Below, one piece after another: positions 1 to 12,178 of a stretch of 64,000 nt of DNA. A program made the translations under genes and the position numbers. The DNA is from Penicillus capitatus (taxonomy: Eukaryota > Chlorophyta), in the NCBI GenBank assembly GCA_965649825.1, contig OZ287694.1, positions 1,240,001-1,304,000 of the forward strand, given 5' to 3'. The notes beneath the pieces are model-generated. The model was not told the origin of the DNA and did not search any database. It worked only from the letters and a program-made list of their open reading frames with translations. Positions within the stretch are counted from its first letter, which is position 1. Each line of letters begins with the position of its first letter.

Positions 1-2
1 GG

Positions 3-251
3 TTTCAGCAAATCGTTATTGATCCTGGCGTCAAAGTTGGCCATGTTTATCGTGAAGCTGTCCATGTACATCGCCGGGACTGTAACGGCAATGTACCGTT
101 CGTTTCGTCAACAGAGATCGAGATCCCGACCGTCTTCCCCAATCATCCCTCGGAAGTGGAATGCTGTCAGCGTCTTGCACAAGAGAACCCCCGGCTAAAA
201 TTTAAAATCTGTCGGAAAGAGCACTTCGCTGTACGAAAAGACCGGACGTAG
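3..251 (+). CDS. 3' end of an unrecognised gene (partial)
   Basis: An open frame runs from the window edge to a TAG at 249-251 and would encode about 82 residues with no in-frame stop. The composition is protein-like (motifs such as VIDPGVKVGHVYREAV and NHPSEVECCQRL) and it is rich in charged residues and Cys. The start lies outside the window. It converges on the NOG2 gene, whose stop is only 20 bp downstream on the other strand, which is the spacing seen elsewhere in this window between real genes. I do not recognise a family; the frame could also be chance. Confidence 0.35.
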   Translation, partial: FQQIVIDPGVKVGHVYREAVHVHRRDCNGNVPFVSSTEIEIPTVFPNHPSEVECCQRLAQENPRLKFKICRKEHFAVRKDRT

Positions 252-271
252 TCTGTAAATCGCACGAAACC

Positions 272-2119
272 TTAGGCGTTGGGCCTCGATCGCTTCGGAG
301 ACGGCAATTCTGCCTCTTGACTCGATTGCAGAGCTTCTAGCACGGCTTCCCAGGACAAACCGTCTGCTCCATAACCGTCGCTATCTGCATCGCTCTCTTC
401 ACAGGGCGCATGGTCGATGACGGCCTCCACAGGCTCGATCTTTTGCACGCCTTCTTCAGGTATCTGATCCATCCGTTCCTTACCCTCTGTCTCATCTTCT
501 GGCGTGAAATATCCCTTCTTCTGCGGCAAAGATTCCAGTGTGTCCGCTACGACCTGAACGGAAAGCTGTTTGATCGACTCTTGTGCTTGTTGCACGAGCT
601 GCAGCTCGGGATCCTCGACGCGCCTCTCTTGTGCTTGAGGCTCTGGGGGTCTGTTTTCTGGCGGGGCAGTAAAGAAAGGAATCTTGCCTCGTTGCCAGTC
701 GTTTAAGACCATCCTGGCCACCGTCTTCATATCCGGATCGCCTCCTTTTAGCAGTTTCCCTGATCTCCGAGCCATCTGCTCCAAGAAATCTTCTGCATCT
801 GACCACGATCGAATCTGATAGGCTCTGCAAAGATACTCAGGCTTCACTCTTTCGAGTACAGATGGGATATACTCCGTTGCATCATCCAACTGCTCCACTC
901 TTACCACGCCTTTCAGCACCGAATCGATTTTTGAGTCCTCTGTCGAGTGATGTACCACTCCAGGACAGTCGATGAGATTGATCCTTTTGATCAAGGTGAT
1001 GAACTGCCAGACGCGTGTCTCGCCGGGGACGGGTGCCACTTTGCACACCTTCTTCGTCCGGAGGGTATTGATGACAGACGACTTGCCGACATTGGGATAC
1101 CCAATGAACCCTACGGAGATCGATTTCTTGTCCGATCTCAGCCGAGAGAGCTGACGCAGCACCGACAGCAATGCTCCTTTTCCAAAGGGATGGGTCAGAT
1201 TAGAATGGAATGCCAGCGTGGGGTACGTTCTCGACAAGCGATGCAGCCATCTCTTTGTCACCCAGGCAGGAACCAGGTCACACTTATTCAGCAAAAGAAT
1301 GAGGTGTTTGTAAGGATAGTTCTTTTTGAGATGCATTTCCAGGTGATACGATCGTGTTCCTTCAGGATCTCTCGAATCTAAGACCTGTCACATCACGGAC
1401 GCTGTATCGAACGATGGCCTGCAGGAAATGCCTTGCCTGGATCACCACGTCTGAAGAATCGATCACCTTGTAGAGCTCTCCCCAGATGCGCTTTGACTGT
1501 CCTTTAGAAAAGAGACTGTCCATTCCTGAATCACGCAGTCCTTCATCCTCCTTCACCAAATCCTTATCCTTTGTCCCACAGTAATCCCCGGACCGATCGT
1601 CCACGTGAGCCACGAGATCATTCAGCGTCGATGTCTCGAGTTTGGGACGGTGCCTTTTCCGTTTCCCGCCAAAGACATCTTCAAATGGCTCTACCTAAGG
1701 ACACCGATCGTTAGGGCCTGTCTCGAGAGCGCTGATGTGACTTGAAGGAGTGAGGTGCTCTTGCCCACGTGAGGATTCCGCGAAGCCGGTTCTTTCAATA
1801 GCTGTAGAGGGAGTTTCTTCTCGCGTATCAATACTTTGAAGGCATCATCCACTTTCACCCGCATTTCTTCGCGGAATTTCTCCAACTGCTTTGCCCCGAC
1901 GACACGGGTGTTGCCAAACCATCTCCGATCCGGTGCAATGCGCGTGTTCGGCAGGTCTCGACTCTGGAGATCCTGATGCACGATTTTGCCTTTTTTGTTG
2001 CGAACGGGCCGTTGACGATAGAGCTTCAGTCGGCGGACAGTCGCAGCAGAGCGTCGACCCGGTCCTTCGCCAGACGGTCTATTGGGATCCAACGAGTGCC
2101 TTGGCTTTCGCTGCGACAT
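272..2119 (-). CDS. GNL2: Nucleolar GTP-binding protein 2 (NOG2/GNL2)
   Basis: Exons 1769-2119, 1437-1694 and 272-1384 give 573 aa. NOG2 is a circularly permuted GTPase of the YlqF/YawG family that acts in the nucleolus in maturation of pre-60S ribosomal subunits. The NOG2 N-terminal block is present ([20 protein letters not shown]), then [20 protein letters not shown], the permuted G4 [10 protein letters not shown]1 [15 protein letters not shown]2 PGETRVWQ and G3 DCPGVV, and the family tail ending [14 protein letters not shown]. The C-terminus is acidic with a short basic end. The second intron (1385-1436) has a GC donor, needed to join VIQ to [10 protein letters not shown]. The start is the ATG at 2119, 67 bp from the divergent RsmI start. 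Confidence 0.95.
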
Positions 2120-2186
2120 GTGGACGAGGCGGCGCAACGAACGCACAGGCGGTGTCTCGCCAAATGAAATGCCGTTAGGAGGGAAT

Positions 2187-3323
2187 ATGATGTCGATGCG
2201 TTTTCGACTCGGAGCGCCGTCCACAGGGCGATCACTGCGACGGATCCGTGGTCTCGCAAGCGACACGGCAGAGAGATCGGCGATAGAGGGGCAACTGAGT
2301 GCGCGAGTGACGTTGGACAGAGGATTGTATGTGGTGTCGACCCCTCTGGGAAATTTGGGAGATGTGACCTTGCGTGCTTTGAGCGTGCTGAGAAGCGTCA
2401 CATGTATCTATGCCGAAGACACGCGACGGACAAAGAAGCTTTTGAATGCGTTTGAAATGACGACGCCCCTTATCAGCTGCCACGCCCACAACGAGATCCG
2501 TCGTGCAGAACAGATGGCCACGAGAATCGATCTCGGCGAGGTGATGATCATCACGGACGCTGCATCGCTTTGATGTGACGTTTTGGACGTCCAGGCGATT
2601 GCACTCGTCAGCGATGCCGGGACACCTGGTGTCAGCGATCCTGGCGAGAAAGTGATTTCTGTGGCCATACGGAAGGGACTGCCAGTGATTCCCATTCCCG
2701 GTCCGACAGCCGCGATCGTGGCATTAACAGGTTCAGGACTGGATGCACGTTTCTTCACCTTTGTCGGATTTCTTCCAGAAAAAGAGGGTTCGTCGGATAC
2801 ATCTGCTTTGGACACCCGCCTCATCTCTGTGCCCTGCAGGAGCCTGTCGGAGAAGACTGGAAGAGATCGAAGATATCCCGACGACTCTGGTTCTGTACGT
2901 CGCGCCCAGCGATCTCGTGACGACACTAAAACGGAGTGCAGAGATTCTGGGCGAGCACCGTCGCTGCTGCATTGCCAAGGAACTGACAAAAATCTACGAG
3001 GTGCCATTGCGTCATTCTTTGCTCCATCTGAAACGTCGGTCCCTCTCGTGCAGTCCTTTGATCGAGGAACACTGGCGGAATGCCTCGAGCGGGCGACCTC
3101 GGTTAAAGAGATAAAAGGAGAGATCACAGTGGTGATCGAAGGGGCAAGCAGATCTTCTGTGGACATCTCCGACGACGTGATCTCCTCCAGGTTGCAATTG
3201 CTTCTGAAGCACGACGCTGTTCCGCTCTCCGAGACCGTCCGTCGGGTATCGCGGGAGCTCGGCATCAAGAAGAGTCGCGTATACCGCCTGGCGCTGACAT
3301 TGAAGGGCGATACGTATTGCTAG
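2187..3323 (+). CDS. rsmI: RsmI-type rRNA 2'-O-methyltransferase
   Basis: Exons 2187-2540, 2595-2787, 2840-3000 and 3054-3323 give 325 aa. RsmI is an S-adenosylmethionine-dependent tetrapyrrole-methylase-fold enzyme that in bacteria 2'-O-methylates C1402 of 16S rRNA. Diagnostic motifs are VVSTPLGNLGDVTLRAL, YAEDTRRTKKLL, HNEIRRAEQM, ALVSDAGTPGVSDPGEK, IPGPTAAIVAL, FVGFLPEKEG and CIAKELTKIYE. About 50 residues precede the fold and are rich in Arg, Ser and Gly with few acids, as in an organelle targeting peptide, so it probably acts on mitochondrial or plastid rRNA. Three 52-54 nt introns restore the frame exactly. It is divergent from NOG2 and likely shares its upstream region. Confidence 0.92.
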
Positions 3324-3468
3324 CCATGCCTTCAGGTTATGGGTCAAGCCACTGGTTGGCAGAAGTGATGACGTGGGACGCATTCCGTTCGACAGGTGTC
3401 GAATTCAAATTTTGCGTTGACGGTGGAAACGACACGGCGCATTACGTAGAAATTGAAAGTACGGGACG

Positions 3469-4815
3469 ATGGCAGACTACGAGAAACTGAAAGAGGACGT
3501 CAAACAGCTCAAGGCCGATCGCAAAGAACTTGTCCATCAACAACATGCACGCAAGCTCGTGCGCTCTCTTTGCCTACCGCGTCGCCGATTGTGCAAAGCG
3601 GTCAGATGGGCGAACGCGCTTTGGCAGAGATTCGAGGCGAATACGAAGAAGCTATCCGACAACGGGACGACGAGATCGCTCGACTGAAGAAACAGCTGAA
3701 CGATTCGACGCAACGCGAAAGTCGACATCGTTCCCGACTGGACAAGTCAACTGCCTTTGCTTCACTCCGTGCCTGTCAGGTGATCGATACGGAAAACAGG
3801 GAGATGAAGAGACTCCTTAGCAAACACAGCAAACTCGCCGTCGCCTATGAATCGGACAAGACGCTGCACAGAACGGCTATTGACCGTCTCGCTGCGGAAT
3901 GCGAAGATTCCTGCAAGAAAGAAGCAGACCTTGCTCGACAGAAACTGCAGACTCAGCGCGAAGAGATGGTAACGACGGGCCGCTCACAGATCGAGTTCGA
4001 TGTCGGTTGCGAGATGCTTTCACAGATGACAGAGTTTGAACTGCGGCTCAGATCGGTGCATGAGGCATACCATGGCGCGTTGAGTCGTTGGGAGTGTCGA
4101 CAGGAGCAACAGACGGCACGACTGTCAGAGTTCGCTCGCTCTCTATCCGTAGAAGACAGGGCATGGTCTGTTTCCCCGCCTCCTGCTATCGATCAAGCCT
4201 CAGCCTTCGCCACTTCAGGGCTTCGAGATGTGATGCACTCGTGGAGAGTCTGGACGATCTGCAGAAGAAGGTTTTTGAGCAGCAGAAGCGAAAACTGCAG
4301 AACGTGCGCTGACGGCTCTCTCTTTATCGAGGCTGCACTGCCGATGTGGACAGGCGCTTGTTGCCACGAAGGATTTATCGGCTGCTTACTCAGAGGAAAG
4401 GAATAAGCGTGGTATGACGCAGAGGGATTTGCGGGTCGCTCTCGACGAGGGAGAGGAGAAAAGACGTCGACACGAACACGATCTCCATCACCTGCAGCAA
4501 AAACATGTGCACAATGTAGGGCACGATCTACCCCGCCGCCTGCCTGGTTGAGACGTCTTTTCTAGATCCAGACATGCCAGCAGTCTCACATGCGCGAGTT
4601 GGACGAGATCCGCCTGCGCGTTCACGAAGTGCTCGAAGAAAAGGAAAAAGTCATTGTCGATTTGACCAACAAAATGCAAGTAAGAGTGACCATGCCCAAT
4701 ATCTCACTCTTTTGACATCTTTTCCTTGCAGGAATTGCAGAAGACTCTGTCTGAGCAGAACATCACACTCGTTGCCTTTGCCTCGGATATGGACATCCAC
4801 CCACCCGATTCCTGA
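3469..4815 (+). CDS. Coiled-coil protein of unknown function
   Basis: Exons 3469-3558, 3606-4165, 4219-4303, 4354-4515, 4572-4679 and 4732-4815 join in frame to 362 aa. Almost the whole protein is predicted helical with heptad-like Leu/Ile/Val spacing and a high content of Glu, Lys, Arg and Gln: an N-terminal segment (DYEKLKEDVKQLKADRKEL), a central region and a C-terminal segment (VLEEKEKVIVDLTNKM). There are no membrane segments or catalytic motifs. The C-terminal third loosely resembles centrosomal or ciliary coiled-coil proteins such as CEP131, but that is only an impression from composition. All five introns are 47-56 nt. Confidence 0.72.
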
Positions 4816-5048
4816 ACAGACGTGTGTCTATCTTTCCCGTGCGAACTGCTGGCTGACAGAGGAAGAATCGGCCGGCCGCGCCTCTCTGTTTGTCCCTAAC
4901 CGACACCGCCATCGATCGCATTGATCAACGGAACGGCACTTCTGCATTTGTCCATTTTACGTTTCGGAATCTGCTTCTTGTGCCGTCTGTCTGTTGTGTC
5001 CAGCCTTCTGCTCGACGCTTTCGTCCATCTTCTGAGACAGGAGGCAGT

Positions 5049-7256
5049 ATGTTCCGTTCCGTTGCACAAAAAACCTCAGCTTTACTACGGACCTTTCGTC
5101 CACTGAGCAAACAGCTCCCTTCGACGAAACCGTTTTCGACGACCGGCGCCTATCAGGTGATCGACCACCAGTATGATGCCATCGTCGTCGGGGCCGGCGG
5201 CGCAGGGCTACGTGCCGCCGTTGGGCTTTCCGAGCAAGGCTTCAATACTGTGTAAGTACCGCCGCCCGTGACGGAAAGCGAAGCTAACCTTTCTCCTCTT
5301 CCTCCAGCTGCCTAACCAAGCTCTTTCCGACACGGTCCCATACGGTCGCTGCCCAGGGAGGCATCAACGCCGCCCTGGGCAACATGACGGAGGATGATTG
5401 GAGATGGCATGCTTACGATACCATCAAAGGAAGCGACTGGTTGGGAGATCAAGATGCGATCCAGTACATGTGCAGGTCTGCCCCTGAGTGCATCCCCTCA
5501 CAACTCTCGCATGTTTGATCTGCTTCAGGGAGGCGCCAAAGGCGGTGATTGAACTGGAAAACTATGGTCTGCCCTTTTCGCGAACGGATGAAGGAAAGAT
5601 CTACCAACGGGCATTTGGAGGACAGAGTTTGGATTATGGCAAGGGTGGCCAGGCCTATCGATGTGCGGCGGCGGCAGATCGTACCGGTCATGCCATGTTG
5701 CATACCCTCTATGGCATGGCGATGAAACACAACTGCCAATTCATGGGTAAGCTGCATCGCAGACAACGTCTCTCCTCTCACTCTACGCATCGCAGTGGAG
5801 TACTTTGCTCTGGATTTGATGATGGATAAGGACGGTTCGTGCAAAGGAGTGACGGCGCTCTGCTGCGAAGACGGAACCATTCACAGAATTCAAGCGCATC
5901 AGACGATCATTGCCACGGGTGGTTATGGCAGAGCGTATTTTTCGGCGACGTCGGCCCATACGTGCACGGGAGATGGCAATGCCATGGTGGCACGCGCAGG
6001 ACTCCCGCTACAGGATCAGGAATTCGTCCAGTTTCATCCGACAGGAATCTACGGAGCCGGATGTCTCATCACCGAAGGATCCAGAGGCGAAGGCGGCATC
6101 TTACGAAACTCAGAAGGAGAACGGTTCATGGAAAGGTCAGTCGAGAGCGAGTACATTCGGAAGAAACGTGTGAGAATGTGTGACAGATATGCACCGACTG
6201 CAAAGGACTTGGCATCCAGAGATGTCGTTTCGCGCTCGATGACCCTCGAGATCCGCGAGGGACGCGGCGTCGGAGCAGAGAAAGACCATATCTTCTTGCA
6301 TCTCAATCACCTTCCTCCAGAAGTCCTGGCCGAACGTTTGCCAGGCATCTCGGAGACGGCCGCCATCTTTGCCGGCGTGGATGTCACGAAGGAGCCCATC
6401 CCCGTCATCCCGACCGTTCACTACAACATGGGCGGCATCCCGACGAACCACAGAGGAGAGGCGCTGAATCCAAACAGCAAAGAACCGGATGCCGTGATCC
6501 CTGGTCTCTTTGCAGCGGGAGAGGCTGGATGTGCATCGGTCCACGGTGCCAATCGACTGGGTGCCAATTCGCTTCTCGATATCGTTGTCTTCGGCCGTGC
6601 CGCTGCCCTTCGATGCGGTAAGCTCATCGACGCCCTCCGTTTTGCCGTTCCTCATCTTCTGGACAGGCGAGATCATGAAGCCCAACAAACCGCACAAGCC
6701 GTTGACAAAGACAGACGGCGAATCTTCGATTGCAAGACTGGACAAGCTGAGAAATGCAAAGGGCAAGTTGAGGACAAGCGATCTGAGATTGAGACTGCAG
6801 AAAGTCATGCAGAGTAATGCTGCCGTGTTCAGAACACAGAAATCACTGCAAGAGGGCGTTCAACAAGTCGATGAATGCGTCGAAGCCTTCGGAGACATTC
6901 AAGTCAGCGATAGGTCCCTCGTCTGGAACACGGATCTGATGGAGACGCTCGAATTGGAAAATCTACTCATCAATGCTGCCATCACACTGCACGGAGCAGA
7001 ACAGAGAAAAGAAAGCCGTGGCGCCCACGCCCGAGAAGACTTCCCTAACCGCGACGACAAGACCTGGATGAAACACACACTCGGTACGGCACGATCGCTC
7101 AACATTGAACAAACGGCGTCTAAATCGATCTCTGGCTGTGCAGGGTATATGCCAACCGTCGATGAGGCCAAAGTGAACATCACTTATCGACCCGTCCACG
7201 AGAAACCACTAGATGCCGAGATGGAGTATGTTGCACCAAAGGCACGTACGTATTAG
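5049..7256 (+). CDS. SDHA: Succinate dehydrogenase flavoprotein subunit (SDHA)
   Basis: Exons 5049-5251, 5308-5475, 5529-5746, 5796-6135, 6187-6617 and 6667-7256 give 649 aa, close to the usual 620-665. This is the FAD subunit of mitochondrial complex II, which oxidises succinate to fumarate in the TCA cycle and respiratory chain. The N-terminus is an Arg/Ser-rich mitochondrial presequence. FAD-binding [13 protein letters not shown], the flavinylation region [16 protein letters not shown], active-site [50 protein letters not shown] and the C-terminal [12 protein letters not shown] are all present. No key residue is missing. Confidence 0.97.
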
Positions 7257-7602
7257 GCGACCTGCCTTGCTGCTTTTTCATTTGGACATCGCCATCGTTA
7301 TTGGCTGTTGCAAGATCGCGTGTTTGCGTCAGCTGCGGGGTTGCCGACGTTGCTGTTGAATGATTCAAGTGGGTATGAAATGAACATGTCTGTTACTGTT
7401 GTGCCAAAGCGCCCGCCGTACGGTCACATCACGGGTATCTGTGGTGCGACTGTGGCGTATCGTTTGCGTTGTTCCGTTCACGATAACGCAGATTCGTGCG
7501 TTTCTCTCGAAGAGTGGCACGCGTTTGCACTCAGCCATCGCCGCTTCGTCTTCATCTATCCGTCTTGCCAGTGCTTTCTTCGGAACGAGAGTCGCGGCCG
7601 GT
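7257..7602. other. Intergenic, SDHA to CK2 alpha
   Basis: The 346 bp carry no gene I can support. The short frames here run on into the CK2 alpha gene in other frames. The stretch must hold the SDHA 3' end and the CK2 promoter and 5' UTR; I see no clear TATA box. Confidence 0.5.
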
Positions 7603-8972
<1,370 letters not shown>

Positions 8973-9232
8973 TGCGAAAGATGTCGTACGGTGGATGCGT
9001 TTTTCGGGATTTAAATGCATTACTGGCTGCTAGTTTCACAGATGTATTGTCACGTATTGCGTTATGTGTTATCGCCGCCATCTGTCGATAGATCCCAGTA
9101 CTTTGTGTGATGTCCTCTATCCACCACGACAGAAAAGACACATCGCTTCACAAAAGATCTCACGCTCTCCAGAATCTCGACATGACGTACACTAATGATC
9201 TGCCTGTCACTTAATTTACGATGTCGGTGGGT

Positions 9233-10659
9233 TCAGTACGATCCAGGCTTCTTTCCAAATTCACCACTAAATATGTTCGGCCCATGGCTTGGCAGGAGAA
9301 CGGCGCTGGTCTGTGGACGCTTCCGGCTATGTGGACGTTGGACAACATCGGACGGCAGAAGGGGTTCCATTCTCAGATCGTCCTCTCTGAACAACGTGGA
9401 GAAGTAGGGATGACGCAGGCAGGTTTCGGCGGTTGGACGTTTGGCAGGGTCATGGATGAACATGGACTCCAACAGATCGATGGCATCGTGTGGCGTCCCT
9501 GTAAAGTAATCTCGAAGGTTCTGGCGCTTCATCACTGGAAACTCGTGCCAGTTATCGCAGCAACGAAGCGCTTTCCATTCTTCCTGCGTCGGCGTGCCGA
9601 TGAGGCGGAAGATCAACATGAGCTGCTCGAACTGAGAGTGACCCGAAAAAAGTGTGACCTGCATCAGCAACAAGCAATGAGCAAAAGACATCGCTTAGAA
9701 GAAAAGCGCGGACATGTTCGTAGAGCTCCGAGAGAATACAGGCGGTACTCCAGATATCGACGGCAGGACTGTGTCCCCTATACCCCAACAGCACTTCAGG
9801 CGGGCGGTACCAAAGCGTGATGATCTGTACAGATGCATCTCTGCACGCAGCAAAGTGTGATAGTGTGAGAAGCGATACCTCTTCTGTCAGTTGTCGGATC
9901 GGCATCGAAGAGATTGAGCGCCCGAATCCAAAATCGGCAAGCTTTGCCGTGGGCCTCGCTTTGTCTGACGTGTCGAGCAAAATGTTGTGTGGCTTGAGAT
10001 CTCGATGCATCAGTCCGACAGAGTGGCAGTGATGCAATCCCAACAGTATGTGATACATGATCCTCTACGCGTCCGCCATTCCACGACCCATTCAACAACC
10101 GTCTCGCTTTTCGCTTACTCTGATCGAATCGGATGGCATCGGTCGCTCTTTCCCAGCATAGACGTGCAAATCGCAATCCAGGTGTTCAAAAATCTATGCA
10201 TACGATTGAGCGCCGATCGCTTGTAACAGCGCTCCTCACCATGTAACTCGTCGGTTGGTCTTGTCCTTTGCCCGGCTTGACGTGAACCACTTTAAGCAAC
10301 CTGAGTCACGCGTTGACGGTCCATCGTGATGACACAGGCGATACGGCATCAAATGCACACGCTTGCTTACCCGACGACGTAAGGTGACTTCTTGAGCATC
10401 CTCAGCAACGACGTCTCGCGCAGAACGCACGGAGAAATGCCTTTCTCGTACTCCTACAGGCGCGATGATGGTTTGGGCGTTGACTTTGATGGTCACTCAG
10501 GATTACGATGTGGTGTTGCTGTTTGATCGCGACATAGCGCCCCGTTGCCTTCTCGAGTGCGCGATAGACGGTGCCGTAAGTTCCTTCACCGAGGAAAGCC
10601 CGAGAGGGATCCGTGATTTCGTAGCCATCAATCGTCAGGAGGTTTTCTCGCGGCGGCAT
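9233..10659 (-). CDS. Cyclin-dependent kinase
   Basis: Exons 10507-10659, 10371-10453, 10240-10300, 10119-10193, 9879-10064, 9714-9824 and 9233-9658 give 364 aa. A complete CDK catalytic domain is present: FLGEGTYGTVYRALEKATG, catalytic Lys in YVAIK, a PSTAIRE-like helix read as SPCVLRETSLL, HRDLKPHNILL, DFGFGR, and LWYRPPEVLLG followed by DIWSTACILSELY. The WYRPPE form is typical of transcriptional CDKs (CDK9/CDK12/CDKC) rather than CDK1/2, but the subfamily is not settled. The C-terminal 40 residues are basic and unrelated. The start is 150 bp from the divergent SGT1 start. Confidence 0.92.
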
Positions 10660-10809
10660 TCGGCAGCGCCTCGGGTTGCGATTGCAGACGCACGTCGCAA
10701 AGGGGGAATGGGAGGCCACGAGAAAAGCACGGCAGAAGTGACAGTTATTCATTCATTCCGCCGCTCATTATATAGAGAAACGTCCCATCCCCGTGGCCGG
10801 ACGAACACG

Positions 10810-12082
10810 ATGCACAACGGAGACGCTGCTTTTGTTGACGAACTCTATGACGAAGCCGTCGAGCATTATACGAAAGTGTGAGGGCAGCCAAAAAAGAGTG
10901 AGAAATGCAGATAGGTTGTAACAGGCGATACAGAACGGTGTCGGCGCGGTTGGCTATGCCGCACGAGCTCAGGCTCAGCTGAAGCTCGGAAACTACATGG
11001 AAGCGGCAGAAGATGCGGGAAAAGCGATCGAATTGGACAATCGCATGGCGAAAGCGCACTTGCGCAAAGGGTGATGATGCTCACCCCATCTCACTCTTCC
11101 TACCGCAACAGCGTGTGATGTTTGATAGGATAGCGCTATTTCGAATGGAAGAGTTCGAAACGGCGAAGAGTTTTTTTGCCTCGGGCGCAAAGCTCGATCC
11201 CAACAATGGTGTTTTTTCGATGTGGCTTCGCAAATGCGATGCCGAAATGGAAGGTGACCGTTTCACACTAAATGACGGACTTTTCTCACACTCTTTGGAC
11301 GTTAAGAGGAAGATGCCGAAATGGAGGAGCCAGTCGCAACAGAAACGCCGCCGCCACCGCCGCCGCCCACTGCGCCCGAGACGAAACCAGAGGAACGGAA
11401 TGATCATCAAGCATTGGCGCCAAGTGCACCCCAACCCATGACACGAAAGTACAGGTAAAGTGTTGAGATCAATGTGCCTGTGTCTCGATCGGTCACACCT
11501 TATCTATCTAGACACCAATGGTATCAGACGCAGACACATGCATACGTCGAAGTCTTTGCCAAGAAGCTCACATCAGATCGCGTCTTGATCAAAATCGAGA
11601 AAGATCGGTTGGAGATCCGGACGAAAGAGTCCGCCGAGGATCCCAACTTCGACTACGAATTACTGCTCGATCTGAGCGAAGTGATTGTACCCGAGGAGAG
11701 TCGCTTCTCCATTCTCACCACCAAACTCGAAATCAAGCTCAAGAAAGACATGCCTGGACACAACTGGACCTCATTGGAGCACGGTAAGTCTGCAGAGGAT
11801 GACGATGAGACGCTGCATTATCCAACATCTGCCAAGAAGACAATCGACTGGAGCAAATTGGAGGCGGATGTGAAGCAGGACGAAGAGAATGAGAAAGAAG
11901 AGGGCGATGCCGCCGTGCAGAAGCTCTTTCAGAAGATCTACGCCGACGCCGACGAAGACACGCGTCGCGCGATGAATAAATCTTTTCAGGAGAGCAAAGG
12001 CACTTGTCTGTCGACCAACTGGTCGGAGGTCGGGTCCAAAACGATGTCGCCGTCGCCTCCTGACGAGGCAGACAATCGATGA
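10810..12082 (+). CDS. SUGT1: SGT1 co-chaperone (TPR-CS-SGS)
   Basis: Exons 10810-10875, 10925-11070, 11129-11253, 11307-11454 and 11512-12082 give 351 aa. SGT1 links HSP90 to SCF ubiquitin ligases, kinetochore assembly and immune receptors. Order: three TPR repeats (residues about 1-115), a Glu/Pro linker with a run of seven prolines, the CS domain (HQWYQTQTHAYVEVFAKKL..LEIKLKKDMPGHNWTSLE), and the SGS domain with LFQKIYADADEDTRRAMNKS and LSTNWSEVGSKT. All parts are intact. It lies 96 bp upstream of the exchanger gene on the same strand. Confidence 0.95.
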
Positions 12083-12178
12083 ATGTAACGCGTCGCATTC
12101 TGTTCTGTTTCACTCGCCTCGCTGTCGTCATCGATCGCTCTATACTTTGAGCATCTAAATCGTCTTTTTGTCAACAAA

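Noticed and set aside
3715-3782. Intron in the coiled-coil gene (GTCAAC..CTGTCAG)
   Set aside because: Removing it creates an immediate stop; reading through keeps the coiled-coil frame.
11755-11870. Possible intron in SGT1 starting at the GGTAAGTCTG near 11784
   Set aside because: Keeping the sequence gives the expected linker between the CS and SGS domains, and no acceptor of suitable distance keeps the frame.
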